A stretch of 64,000 nucleotides of DNA from Pararhizobium sp. IMCC21322 (GTDB taxonomy: Bacteria > Pseudomonadota > Alphaproteobacteria > Rhizobiales > GCA-2746425): positions 2,952,412-3,016,411 of the forward strand of contig NZ_CP132335.1 of NCBI RefSeq assembly GCF_030758295.1, read 5' to 3'. Position numbers and translations under genes: made by a program. Below the pieces are notes generated by a model. That model did not search any database. It was not told where the DNA came from and saw only the letters and a list, made by a program, of their open reading frames with translations. Of the stretch, positions 38,786-47,073 are shown piece after piece. Within the stretch, counting starts at the first letter, position 1. Every line of letters starts with the position of its first letter.

Positions 38786-38989
38786 TTAGTCGTTCAGAAC
38801 GAATGTCACCTTCATGACGACCCGGTATTCGGTGATCTTGCCATTGGAGACAACGACCTTTTGATCTTTAACCCAGGCGCCTTCGACATTCTTGAGTGTC
38901 TCTGAGGCACGTTGGATTCCCTTTTCCAAGGCATCTTCAAAGCTTTTGGACGAGGAGGAGATGATTTCCGTAACGCGTGCTACTGACAT
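38786..38989 (-). CDS. Dodecin (flavin-storage dodecamer subunit)
   Basis: Small flavin-binding protein that assembles into a hollow dodecamer and buffers FMN/FAD-type flavins. The ATG at 38989 (GGAG upstream) gives 67 aa, the family size: MSVARVTEIISSSSKSFEDA at the start, the flavin-stacking Trp at W39 (VEGAWVKDQ), and the beta-strand ending VTFVLND. In-frame codons upstream to 39064 are outside the family. It may serve the abundant flavoenzymes nearby, but no operon link is visible. Confidence 0.93.
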   Translation of the reverse strand: MSVARVTEIISSSSKSFEDALEKGIQRASETLKNVEGAWVKDQKVVVSNGKITEYRVVMKVTFVLND

Positions 38990-39124
38990 GTGAACTCCAT
39001 TAATTCTGTGAATGCCACAATTCATGTGGCGGGACCAAAAGCCTAACCCGCAGGTTAAGCTCAAAGCAAATGAGGGTTTGTCGCATTACAATGGCGATGA
39101 TGTGTCGTCGCCGGGCGAAGTGGT

Positions 39125-39868
39125 TCAGGAAATCCAGCCGCCTGCTAAAGCGCTCGCCCAATCCTGCATGCCCTTGGACTGGGCCAATCTGGCCATCGTC
39201 ATATGGTCATAGGACACGTGACGAAACGTAAAATCCCAACCTTGATTGCGTCTTACAACAATCGCATAGGCTGCACTGGGACTGCCGGTATGCATAACAT
39301 AAGGGGTCGCTCTGGTGTCTTTGAAGCCCGGACATCCGACACTTCCTGGATTGAGCACACAACGTCCGTCAGACAGGCGCACGAGGCGCGAAACGTGTGA
39401 ATGTCCACAAAGCATGACTGGAAAGTCAAAACCGAGAGCGTCGCGTTCAATATCCGCTAACGGTCGCAAATTCATCCCAATTTTTTCGTTAGGCGTATCG
39501 AGCCAATGCGAATTGTCTGACGTCGGAATGCCATGGCACAGAAACACGTCATCTTCAAAAACTGCTGTGCCGGGAAGGGTCGCGACCCACTGCAAATGGG
39601 TTTTGCTGAGTTGGGCAAATGCCGGGCCATCCCACGCACCCAACTCTGCGCGAGGAAGCTCCAGAAGAAACCGGTCGTGATTGCCTTTGATAGACAACAT
39701 AGTCTTCTGCTTAGTCAGAATATCAGCGGTTTTTCCGGCTTCCAGCGGCCCACCAAAATGGTCTCCAAGATTAAGTATCTGATCGATGCCTTGCCTTGAA
39801 ATGTCATCCAGAACGGCTTCAAGGGCCAGACAATTACCGTGGATGTCTGAGATGACCGCAAAACGCAT
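39125..39868 (-). CDS. Metallophosphoesterase (YfcE/MJ0936-like)
   Basis: Calcineurin-like phosphoesterase, 247 aa. Metal-binding motifs appear in order: D8-x-H10 in ISDIHGN, GDHFGG, KGNHDR, and GHSHVSR. The C-terminal segment (LNPGSVGCPGF) is typical of small phosphodiesterases acting on diverse nucleotide or phospho-compounds. The substrate is not predictable. The ATG at 39868 gives the family N-terminus MRFAVISD. It stands alone on the - strand. Confidence 0.87.
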   Translation of the reverse strand: MRFAVISDIHGNCLALEAVLDDISRQGIDQILNLGDHFGGPLEAGKTADILTKQKTMLSIKGNHDRFLLELPRAELGAWDGPAFAQLSKTHLQWVATLPGTAVFEDDVFLCHGIPTSDNSHWLDTPNEKIGMNLRPLADIERDALGFDFPVMLCGHSHVSRLVRLSDGRCVLNPGSVGCPGFKDTRATPYVMHTGSPSAAYAIVVRRNQGWDFTFRHVSYDHMTMARLAQSKGMQDWASALAGGWIS

Positions 39869-40101
39869 AAATACCTCTTTAGATGATCAGGGCCTCGACC
39901 TTGGTTGTCTCTCCATGGTTCAGGCCCGAAAAACCGATTCAGTTTGTGCTTCACAATAGATTCGGCGATCAATATGAACTGTAAGACAATGACCTGATAA
40001 ATAGGGCAAAAATCTGGGATGCTGCCAGCCCGGTCTTGCGGAAAAGCCAATGGATTCGATCTATCATTGATACCAGTGTTCATCAAATGGCCTGAACAAG
40101 G

Positions 40102-40977
40102 CTATCGTCGGCGATGGCCCCACATCCATTGTTCCGGTGTCTCGCGTATCCAGTCTTCAAATTGTTTGTGAAGCCGGGTCGTGGCGTCAGCAATGCGTTC
40201 ATCGACAGAGGCACCCGTTCCACTGCTGATTTCGACGACCTCAATCGTGAAATGACATCCTGTTGTGCGGCGACAACAGGCAGCAATCAAAGGCACATCC
40301 AGTTTTTCGGCAATCATGGCCGGGAAGGGCGTTGACGGGGCCATATGCCCGAAAAAGGGAACCTCAATACCACGTCTTTGTCTCAGATCTCCCATCATAC
40401 AAACGGTTTCGCCACCACGAACCCATTTGATAAGCGCGTTTACAGATGTATTGCGTTTGGAATGCAGCCCGCCGGGGTACAATGGTTGGCGCACCAGCCT
40501 GATATAGCGGTCGACCAAAGGGTTCGAAGCGCGCTGATAGATGCCTGCCATCGACAGGCCATTCTCCAGTGCCGGAACGGCCAATAATTCCCAATTGCCC
40601 ATATGCAGCGATACAAAAACAGCACCCTTTGTGCTTTGTGCCAATTGGTCGATGAGGTCCTGTGATTCAAGGGTAATTCTATGTCTCTGCTTCAGCAGCT
40701 TGCCGATGCAAAGACCTTCGGCCATCGTCCGTCCCAGATTGTTCCAATGACGGGATGTGGTCTGTTGTATCCATGCCTCATTCTTTTCAGGAAACGCTTC
40801 CTGAAGATGTTTCTGGACCGTGGCATGGCGATGGTTAAACCGGGCCAACCTCTTCCAGACAAAACCCATAATCGCGGAAGCCGCGCCAAGCGGCAGCGCA
40901 TTCATGATGCCTGCAACAGCACGAAATCCGACATATTCCAAACGATGTTGAAGCGTTGGGGTGATGGGTTTGGGCAA
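40102..40977 (-). CDS. Lipid A biosynthesis lauroyl/myristoyl acyltransferase family protein
   Basis: Inner-membrane LpxL/HtrB-type acyltransferase, 291 aa, transferring a secondary acyl chain from acyl-ACP to the lipid A precursor. The catalytic HX4(D/E) motif is HMGNWE (H125, E130), and a hydrophobic N-terminal helix (about residues 18-40) anchors the protein. Later blocks (MMGDLRQRRGIEVPFFGH) match the family. A homologue assigned to other acyl transfer (ornithine-lipid or haemolysin) is possible, as specificity cannot be read from sequence. Divergent from the AEC carrier. Confidence 0.85.
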   Translation of the reverse strand: MPKPITPTLQHRLEYVGFRAVAGIMNALPLGAASAIMGFVWKRLARFNHRHATVQKHLQEAFPEKNEAWIQQTTSRHWNNLGRTMAEGLCIGKLLKQRHRITLESQDLIDQLAQSTKGAVFVSLHMGNWELLAVPALENGLSMAGIYQRASNPLVDRYIRLVRQPLYPGGLHSKRNTSVNALIKWVRGGETVCMMGDLRQRRGIEVPFFGHMAPSTPFPAMIAEKLDVPLIAACCRRTTGCHFTIEVVEISSGTGASVDERIADATTRLHKQFEDWIRETPEQWMWGHRRR

Positions 40978-41095
40978 GGAAGCGTCACTCGATCTGTTTT
41001 GCTGCTACGCAATAACTGCATTTTGCTTTACAACGCAATCGGCCTTTGACCAAATCTTGAGCCAACAACCCACGCCTCTGGAACGTACCTAACCC

Positions 41096-42067
41096 ATGCT
41101 GCAGGTCGCTACACTCGCTTTCCCGTTTTTCGGGCTTATCTTTCTGGGGTTTTTCGCCGGGAGAATTTTCAAGGTTCCGGCGGAAGGGCTGGCGTGGCTC
41201 AATATTTTCATCATCTATTTTGCACTGCCGGCTCTGTTCTTTCAGCTCATTTCCAAAACGCCAATTGAGGAGCTTGCGAACTGGACTTATGTTTTTTCCA
41301 CAAGCTTTTCCACATATTGTGCATTCGCGCTCGCGTTCTGTATCGGGATTTACATTACCAGGGGCAATGTCGCCGTGGCGACGATTCAAGGCATGGTGGG
41401 CGGCTATGCAAATGTCGGCTATATGGGCCCGGGCCTGACACTCGCAGTTCTGGGGCCGGAGGCTGCTGTGCCGGCAGCTCTGATCTTCTGCTTTGACGTG
41501 GCTCTGGTCTTTACGTTGGCCCCATTGCTGATGGCCTTTGCCGGCACTGAAAAGCTACCACCATTTAAGCTGGCATTGCAGATATCGAGGAAGGTCTTTT
41601 TGCACCCCTTCATTATTGCAACCATTGCTGGCGTTCTGGGTGCTGCATTTCACTTTGAGCCGCCTCAGGCAGTGGATACAATTCTTACATTTCTGAGCTC
41701 TGCAGCTGCGCCTTCAGCGTTGTTTGCAATGGGGGTGACAGTGGCACTGCGCCCGTTGAAGCGGTTCCCTGTCGAACTTCCGGGTCTGCTGGCTGTAAAG
41801 CTGATTGCCCACCCACTGATCGCTTACCTCATGCTTGGCGTTGTCGGGGATTTCGATCCGGTCTGGGTGGCAACAGGCGTGCTGATGGCCTCACTGCCGC
41901 CAGCCGCCACCATCTATGTCATCGCACAGCAATACAATGTGTATATTGAACGCGCATCCACAGCGGTTTTGGTCGGCACAGGCATGTCTGTCGCGACGGT
42001 CACATTGGTGTTGTATCTGATCGCCAGCGGAGCTCTGGGATCGGACCTGGTACGTCCAATCCCCTGA
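41096..42067 (+). CDS. AEC family transporter (auxin efflux carrier-like)
   Basis: Inner-membrane carrier, 323 aa, with about ten hydrophobic segments split by a charged central loop. The N-terminal repeat starts ATLAFPFFGLIFLGFFAG and includes YFALPALFFQLISKTP; the second repeat ends with LMASLPPAATIYVIAQQYN, a hallmark of bacterial AEC proteins. Members move dicarboxylates such as malate, or other anions; the substrate is not defined here. The stop is 31 bp from the end of the convergent DUF4864 gene. Confidence 0.88.
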   Translation: MLQVATLAFPFFGLIFLGFFAGRIFKVPAEGLAWLNIFIIYFALPALFFQLISKTPIEELANWTYVFSTSFSTYCAFALAFCIGIYITRGNVAVATIQGMVGGYANVGYMGPGLTLAVLGPEAAVPAALIFCFDVALVFTLAPLLMAFAGTEKLPPFKLALQISRKVFLHPFIIATIAGVLGAAFHFEPPQAVDTILTFLSSAAAPSALFAMGVTVALRPLKRFPVELPGLLAVKLIAHPLIAYLMLGVVGDFDPVWVATGVLMASLPPAATIYVIAQQYNVYIERASTAVLVGTGMSVATVTLVLYLIASGALGSDLVRPIP

Positions 42068-42098
42068 CAAGCCTCAAATATTTTCGAAAAAAGTCCGT

Positions 42099-42545
42099 TT
42101 AAACCTTTGCGCCATTGTCGGGCACAATATAGCAGCCGCTGATCTTCCAGCTCCCATCCGCCTGTTGCTCAAGCGTGTAAACCGCAAGCCAGTCCTTGCC
42201 TGCCGGACCGGTAATATAAGCTTCCTGCACGGGGCCGGTGGGGCTGCTTTTCAGCCTGCCGAATTCGAAGGATTGTGGCCGGAAAACCTGTGGGTATTGC
42301 TGGCGCACCATGCTCATAAACCGTTCGTCACTGCCAAACATGTTTTTGATTGAAGGCGCAGCGAATGAGAATGCGGTTGATGAATTGTCAGCCATGAATG
42401 CATCGACCTGCATGCGAATAATGGACTGGATTTCACTCTGATCCGCCGGCGCAACCGATTGCGCCGAGGTGACCCCGATAGTTGCACCTGTAAGTGCCAT
42501 AGCACCGGCCAAAAGTCCGATCATATGTCTGGTGAGTATTGTCAT
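42099..42545 (-). CDS. DUF4864 secreted protein
   Basis: 148-aa protein of the DUF4864 family, which resembles the NTF2-like fold. A signal peptide covers residues 1-29 (cut near SAQ|SVAP). The family pattern follows: IIRMQVDAFMADN, FSFAAPSIKNMFG, RQYPQVFRPQSFEFG, then GKDWLAVYTLEQQADGSWKI. Function is unknown; it is probably periplasmic. It has its own start (ATG 42545) and lies between the AEC carrier and an esterase. Confidence 0.82.
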   Translation of the reverse strand: MTILTRHMIGLLAGAMALTGATIGVTSAQSVAPADQSEIQSIIRMQVDAFMADNSSTAFSFAAPSIKNMFGSDERFMSMVRQQYPQVFRPQSFEFGRLKSSPTGPVQEAYITGPAGKDWLAVYTLEQQADGSWKISGCYIVPDNGAKV

Positions 42546-42627
42546 GCTTGCCTCCTTCAGTTTTGATGCCCTTAGTCGATTTACGCAAAGCGGCCTTATT
42601 TGGATCGCGGGTGCCTAAATTTGAAGT

Positions 42628-43446
42628 CTAACTGGCCAATGCCGCGATCCGTTTTACAAGAAGACTGTCGGCATCAGTCAGTGGCTCGATCGCGGTGAAA
42701 TGATTGGCTCCCGCCATCTCGATATAAGTCGTGAGTGCCGAGTTTTCGCGCCACTTCATGGCAAAACCCTCACTTTGCCTGCGAAACTCTCCCGACTCAT
42801 CTGACCCAACCCAGGCATCAAAATAAATGCCCGGCTCAGGCGTTGCAAAATGCGGGCTGGATTCCAGCGCCGACTTCAAATCGAGTTTCAAATCGTCATT
42901 CATCGACAGATGAAGCATCGGTGTCAGGTCATACACGCCTGAAATGCCAAGTCCGGCGACAACCGGCACGCGAATCTGCTCCACCTTGTCTTTCTGACAC
43001 ATCAACGCCGCCAGATGGCCGCCAGCAGAATGACCGGTGATCATTAAAGGGCGTTTTTCAACCTGGCCAAGATACCGGCAACAGGCTTCCATTTCCGCAC
43101 CAATCCCGGCAATCGTGATGTTTGGGCACAGGGTATAGCCGGGTATGGCGACATCAAAGCCCTGTGCCAAAAGTCCCTGGGCCATTTGGCTGAACATGTC
43201 TTTATCGAGCGCACGCCAATAGCCGCCATGGATAAACAGAATCAGTGGCTTTTCACTCGGTTGCAATTCGTTGCAGCGAAACACATCGACGACATTGCGC
43301 TCTGCAAATCCGTATCGCATGGTTTCAAATCTGGAGGCCGCCCGAAAGTCGGCTGCCTCTCGTGCCCAGCGCGGCAGAATTTCAACATGCTCCGGCACCA
43401 ATGCCCGATTGTCATACTCTGCTTCCAGTTCTAACTCGCTTTCCAT
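42628..43446 (-). CDS. Alpha/beta hydrolase (kynurenine formamidase/esterase-like)
   Basis: 272-aa alpha/beta-hydrolase with an oxyanion-hole HGGYW (residues 73-77) and nucleophile elbow GHSAGGHL (S140), a HSL/arylformamidase-type arrangement. The N-terminal YDNRALVPEHVEILPRWA segment is typical of this bacterial subgroup. It could act on short-chain esters or N-formylkynurenine; no tryptophan-pathway genes are nearby. The ATG at 43446 fits. Last - strand gene before the tRNA-Lys region. Confidence 0.85.
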   Translation of the reverse strand: MESELELEAEYDNRALVPEHVEILPRWAREAADFRAASRFETMRYGFAERNVVDVFRCNELQPSEKPLILFIHGGYWRALDKDMFSQMAQGLLAQGFDVAIPGYTLCPNITIAGIGAEMEACCRYLGQVEKRPLMITGHSAGGHLAALMCQKDKVEQIRVPVVAGLGISGVYDLTPMLHLSMNDDLKLDLKSALESSPHFATPEPGIYFDAWVGSDESGEFRRQSEGFAMKWRENSALTTYIEMAGANHFTAIEPLTDADSLLVKRIAALAS

Positions 43447-43504
43447 ATTGCGGCTTTTCCCCTAGGGTCTGAGCACCTTGGATATAAGTGCTTTGAGAGG
43501 GATC

Positions 43505-43741
43505 ATGCAGGCCGTTTTCGTACAAATCAAATGCCATTTGGGAAAAGCCTATGAAGTGGCAAATCAGATTGCTGATGCGGAGATTGCGTCTGAAATCTAC
43601 TCAACCGCGGGCGACTTTGACCTTCTGGTCAAATTTTACGTGGGAGAGGGCGAAGACATAGGGCATTTTGTCACGCAGAAGATCCAGCACTTCACCGGAA
43701 TCAAGGACACGCGCACCATCCCAACCTTCAAGGCTTTTTAA
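43505..43741 (+). CDS. Stand-alone Lrp/AsnC ligand-binding (RAM) domain protein
   Basis: Small effector-binding domain of Lrp/AsnC regulators without the DNA-binding helix-turn-helix, 78 aa from the ATG at 43505 (MQAVFVQIKC). The beta-alpha-beta-type pattern with YSTAGDFDLLVKFYVGEGEDIGHFV matches the RAM fold. Such proteins may oligomerise with full-length Lrp-type regulators or bind amino acids. The upstream in-frame GTG/ATG to 43478 lacks support. Confidence 0.85.
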   Translation: MQAVFVQIKCHLGKAYEVANQIADAEIASEIYSTAGDFDLLVKFYVGEGEDIGHFVTQKIQHFTGIKDTRTIPTFKAF

Positions 43742-43821
43742 CGTTTTTGCGTTATAAATGGGCCTTCGAAACATCGGTATTAACCGGTATTGGACAAAAC
43801 GCATTTTAAATAAATGCGCTA

Positions 43822-43850
43822 TTGACCCGACCGATTGCCTTGCCTATGTT
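43822..43850 (+). promoter_or_regulatory. Promoter of tRNA-Lys(UUU)
   Basis: TTGACC (43822-43827), a 17-nt spacer and TATGTT (43845-43850), with the tRNA starting 15 nt later. It matches a strong sigma70-type tRNA promoter. Confidence 0.7.
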
Positions 43851-43864
43851 CCGCCGGAATTTGG

Positions 43865-43940
43865 GAGCCCTTAGCTCAGTCGGTAGAGCAACTGACTTTT
43901 AATCAGTAGGTCCACGGTTCGAACCCGTGAGGGCTCACCA
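43865..43940 (+). tRNA. tRNA-Lys (anticodon UUU)
   Basis: 76 nt including encoded CCA. Acceptor GAGCCCT pairs with AGGGCTC; D-arm TAGCTCAGTCGG; anticodon stem ACTGA/TCAGT with loop CTTTTAA, giving TTT; T-loop GGTTCGAACCC. All arms fold. Confidence 0.95.
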
Positions 43941-44711
43941 AATTTCCTTTTTGTTGTACGTAGTTACAAATATTCCCCCAAAAAGCGTTTGCACTCAATT
44001 CGGTTCGTTTGCGGCAATCGTTTGCAATGAATTCATGGATTGTTCTCGTTTCTGATGCGCTTTTGGGCCCGCGTAGACACTTCTAATTTGTGAATGCCAT
44101 ACGGTGCCGTTTCGGCAGTCAGCGCGCGTTAGGCATCAATGATTGTTCTATGCTTTTTTCGGTATGACCCGTGATTGAATAGATTTTTCTCCTAGTTGCG
44201 CTTGCCTGACCGAGTTTAGCGACCACAGTCCTGTGAAGGACGCGGCTCTGGAGGCGAGCAAAGACACCGATTGAATTGGCAATCCTGTGCCACCTGGAAG
44301 AAAAACATCGACCTTTGAGCAGCGCCCTGTTGTTGTCATAAACAATGGTAGTGGTTGGCGATAGCCAACTGTCTGAACGCTATGAAGACGCGACATGCCG
44401 GAAGCGAAACAGGACGTCATCAATCGATGTTGTTTGTAGATATCGTAGGGCCGTAAGACAGCAGCGTGGGCTGCAGGGCCATGATTTGCGCAGTCAAAGC
44501 CGCACCCTAGTGTATACGCGTCCTTGCAAACCGAAGACTTTCTTGAAAAAGAACGCCCCGAAATAATCTCGATTGGTCGTGTTTCGCACAACGTGTATGC
44601 CCCTAAAACACAACAAAGCCAGTTTAAAGTGAATACATCACGAAAACACTTGGAGATTGTATCTGGCTATAATTATCATCGTGCAAATGAAATTGCACGG
44701 AGAAGTCGGTA
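43941..44711. other. 770-bp gene-poor stretch after tRNA-Lys
   Basis: No confident gene. A 147-codon - strand frame (44148-44591) has an unusual Ser-rich composition and no recognised domain. Codon-like signal appears on both strands in 44190-44360, so an unknown gene remnant or conserved element is possible. No IS or inverted repeats found. This is the left part of the stretch bounded by the two tRNA-Lys genes. Confidence 0.4.
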
Positions 44712-45404
44712 ATGATGCCAATCAAACACATATTCTCGATGATGTTGATCTGCTTCACGCAATTTGCATCAGCCTCAGAGGGGGTTGAGATTGCAGAGGG
44801 TATATTTGTCAGCGTCAAGACGTACGATGTACCTGAAAATGAAGCACCATTCTTCAATTTTGCAGAAAAAACACCAGAAAGTTCTGCGGCTGATAAATTG
44901 TTCTTAAAAAACTTTACGACAAGTGACGAGATTCAATCTGGCTTCGACGGCGCTATAAAAAGAGGGTGGAACTATTTCTTCGAGGGAGACTATTCCACGT
45001 CAGCCAGACGATTTAACCAAGCTCACCTATTAAAGCCCGGCCATGCAGCCGTTCTGCATGGCTTTGGTGTGCTCGCGATTGTTCGGTTTAAGGACCCGGA
45101 CTACGGGGAAGAACTGCTGTCGCTTGCAATTCAACAGCCGGATACGCCGGATATGGCCTATTTCGACATGGGCCTACTGCTGATGAATAATTCCCGTCCG
45201 GCCGATGCGATGCCTTTCTTTAGAACCGCAACTGAAAAAATCCCGGACTACCCTGCGGCCTGGTTTAATCTATCAGTTTCTTTGATGGAAAGCTCCGGTG
45301 ACCGAGATGCCGCTTGTGAAGTCCTTAGACAAGCTCAGGTTTGGATCAAGGATAATACTTCCAAGCGATCCGCAGCTGACCTAAATCGTGCGATAGGCTG
45401 TTAA
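44712..45404 (+). CDS. Exported TPR-repeat protein
   Basis: 230-aa protein with a signal peptide (ICFTQFASA, cut near residue 21) and helical tetratricopeptide-type repeats: about residues 85-118 (GWNYFFEGDYSTSARRFNQA), about 119-152, and about 154-187 (AYFDMGLLLMNNSRPADAMP), then 188-220. Probably periplasmic; TPR domains bind partners, but the partner is unknown. GGAG precedes the ATG ATG start. It sits alone between the tRNA-Lys genes, in sequence somewhat AT-richer than its surroundings. Confidence 0.8.
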   Translation: MMPIKHIFSMMLICFTQFASASEGVEIAEGIFVSVKTYDVPENEAPFFNFAEKTPESSAADKLFLKNFTTSDEIQSGFDGAIKRGWNYFFEGDYSTSARRFNQAHLLKPGHAAVLHGFGVLAIVRFKDPDYGEELLSLAIQQPDTPDMAYFDMGLLLMNNSRPADAMPFFRTATEKIPDYPAAWFNLSVSLMESSGDRDAACEVLRQAQVWIKDNTSKRSAADLNRAIGC

Positions 45405-45624
45405 ACATCACTGTGAACATGTGCCCTTGCAACTGCAAGAATTACGCCTCTCAGGTCACGTTGCAAAACCCTCCTTTATCAAAACAATCACATTGGGCGA
45501 AAACGCTTTTACCAATCTATTGGCGCAAGCTTGAGAATTGGATCACTGCTGATTGAATCGGAGACGCACCAGATCGTTTTTCCTATGTGTCAGCTGGTGT
45601 TAAATAATGTCATACGTTCAATTT

Positions 45625-45666
45625 TTGGTTGCTGGCAGAATACAAAAATATGTTCTTTGTTTGTTC
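45625..45666 (+). promoter_or_regulatory. Promoter with LexA-type box GTTC-N7-GTTC
   Basis: TTGGTT (45625-45630), 18-nt spacer, TATGTT (45649-45654) make a plausible promoter. GTTC (45652-45655), 7 nt (TTTGTTT) and GTTC (45663-45666) overlap the -10 and likely start, matching the alphaproteobacterial LexA site GTTCN7GTTC. The zinc-ribbon gene ATG follows at 45669, so the mRNA would be leaderless or nearly so. Confidence 0.5.
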
Positions 45667-45668
45667 TC

Positions 45669-45908
45669 ATGGCATCAAAGAGAACATTTGCACACATCAA
45701 AACCATTCAGGACGTAATTGATTTGCGGCTGTGGTTGCGCGCCAGTTGCATCAATTGCGGTCGATCAACTGAAGTTCCGCATGGCATTTTGCCTGATTTG
45801 GTATCAGGTCATCTGTCCCTGTCGGCGGCCGCATCCAAATTCAAATGCGGTGGGTGCGGTGAAACGCAGGCAAAGCTGTCCGCTACTGACCCGATGGACA
45901 ATTGGTAA
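45669..45908 (+). CDS. Small zinc-ribbon protein, putative SOS gene
   Basis: 79-aa protein with two CxxC pairs, ASCINCGRS (about residues 31-39) and FKCGGCGET (about 59-67), the spacing of a small zinc ribbon; between them lies a helical segment (GILPDLVSGHLSLSAAAS). I do not know its function. The ATG at 45669 is two bases after the second half of a LexA-type box and has no Shine-Dalgarno; an upstream in-frame start at 45531 would make the protein 125 aa but would include the promoter. It may bind nucleic acid or protein. Confidence 0.6.
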   Translation: MASKRTFAHIKTIQDVIDLRLWLRASCINCGRSTEVPHGILPDLVSGHLSLSAAASKFKCGGCGETQAKLSATDPMDNW

Positions 45909-45995
45909 TCCTCGAAGTCATATAACCGAGCCAAATTTTGGCCCAGTTACACAGATTAACAAGTCCGTCTCTGGAAAATGATAAAAGGAATGCTA

Positions 45996-46024
45996 TTTAC
46001 AGCGACTGATCGCGTCTATATAGC
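45996..46024 (+). promoter_or_regulatory. Promoter of tRNA-Lys(CUU)
   Basis: TTTACA (45996-46001), a 17-nt spacer and TATAGC (46019-46024), with the tRNA starting 14 nt after the -10. Confidence 0.6.
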
Positions 46025-46037
46025 ACGCAATCTTGGA

Positions 46038-46113
<76 letters not shown>

Positions 46114-46177
46114 AATTTTCTTACATTTCGCACAGAAAATTCTGGCCAACCGTCTAAACTTTGTCTGTTGCTCCAGT

Positions 46178-46207
46178 CACACCTCGGATCAAATTCACCG
46201 AGGTGTG
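46178..46207 (-). terminator. Perfect 10-bp hairpin between tRNA-Lys and FAH gene
   Basis: CACACCTCGG (46178-46187) and CCGAGGTGTG (46198-46207) with a 10-nt loop, 15 bp beyond the stop of the - strand FAH-family gene. No T-run on either side, so termination strength is uncertain. Confidence 0.5.
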
Positions 46208-46222
46208 TGGATGAACTGTTGA

Positions 46223-46906
46223 TCAGGTAACTTTGACGGTGAGCGAATTCAGACCGGCAATGTTAACAACCATCACGTCGCCTTTCTGGATCGGGCCGAC
46301 ACCGGACGGTGTTCCGGACATGATGACGTCGCCCGGTTCCAGTTCAAAAAAGTCGGAGAGGTATGAAATCATCTCCGGTACTTTCCAGATCATCTGATTG
46401 AGATCGCCTTCCTGCTGGACTTCGTTGTTTACCAGGAGTTCGACACGACCATTATCGGGATGGCCGACCTCGGAGACCGGTTGCAATGGTCCAATTGGTC
46501 CAGAGCGCTCAAAAGCCTTGCCAATCTCCCAGGGACGCCCCTTTTTCTTTGCCTCGCTCTGAAGATCGCGACGTGTCATGTCCAGACAAGCCGCATACCC
46601 ATACACATGATCGAGCGCGTCAGCCGTTGCAATATTGGTTCCACCCGTTTTAAGGGCCACGGCCATTTCGACTTCATAATGCACATCGGATGTTTGGCCC
46701 GGATAAGGAAAATCGCCGGAAGCATCTAGATTATTTGGGTTTTTTTGAAAAAAGAATGGCGGATCACGGTCCGGATCATCGCCCATTTCAATGGAATGTG
46801 CCGCATAATTGCGTCCAATGCAGTAAACACGCCTCACTGGAAATTCGCCACCTCCCTCGACAGGAATCGTTGGAATTTTTGGAGCCGGTATTACATAATC
46901 TGACAT
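46223..46906 (-). CDS. Fumarylacetoacetate hydrolase family protein (fumarylpyruvate hydrolase-like)
   Basis: 227-aa metal-dependent C-C bond hydrolase of the FAH family. Residues VRRVYCIGRNYAAHSIEMG near 24-42 and PPFFFQKNPNN near 50-60 match fumarylpyruvate hydrolases of the gentisate pathway. Metal ligands sit in HYEVEMAVAL and further on in AACLDMTRRDLQ. The C-terminal GDVIMSGTPSGVGP motif is conserved. Divergent from the GntR regulator, with the operator region between. Catabolism of gentisate or a related aromatic is possible, but no ring-cleavage genes are present here. Confidence 0.85.
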   Translation of the reverse strand: MSDYVIPAPKIPTIPVEGGGEFPVRRVYCIGRNYAAHSIEMGDDPDRDPPFFFQKNPNNLDASGDFPYPGQTSDVHYEVEMAVALKTGGTNIATADALDHVYGYAACLDMTRRDLQSEAKKKGRPWEIGKAFERSGPIGPLQPVSEVGHPDNGRVELLVNNEVQQEGDLNQMIWKVPEMISYLSDFFELEPGDVIMSGTPSGVGPIQKGDVMVVNIAGLNSLTVKVT

Positions 46907-47047
46907 TGGAATATCCCATAAATTTCATGTTGTTCTTTTGACATATGGCAAGAACTTCAGAAAATCAATCGTGACCAATACAATATTTTAGTTGCATTTT
47001 GTGAACCAATTCATATTCTGGGATACGATTGGTTGTAAAATTTGTAT

Positions 47048-47061
47048 ATTGGTCAACCAAT
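47048..47061. promoter_or_regulatory. GntR/FadR-type operator
   Basis: ATTGGT-CA-ACCAAT, a 6-bp perfect palindrome with a 2-bp centre, matches the TTGGTNNACCAA-type site of FadR-subfamily regulators. It lies just before the regulator's GGAGG and ATG. Related half-sites ACCAAT at 46974-46979 and 47005-47010 and ATTGGT at 47028-47033 lie in the same divergent gap. Together they suggest control of both the FAH gene and the regulator/ABC genes. Confidence 0.65.
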
Positions 47062-47073
47062 TTGGAGGAATGA

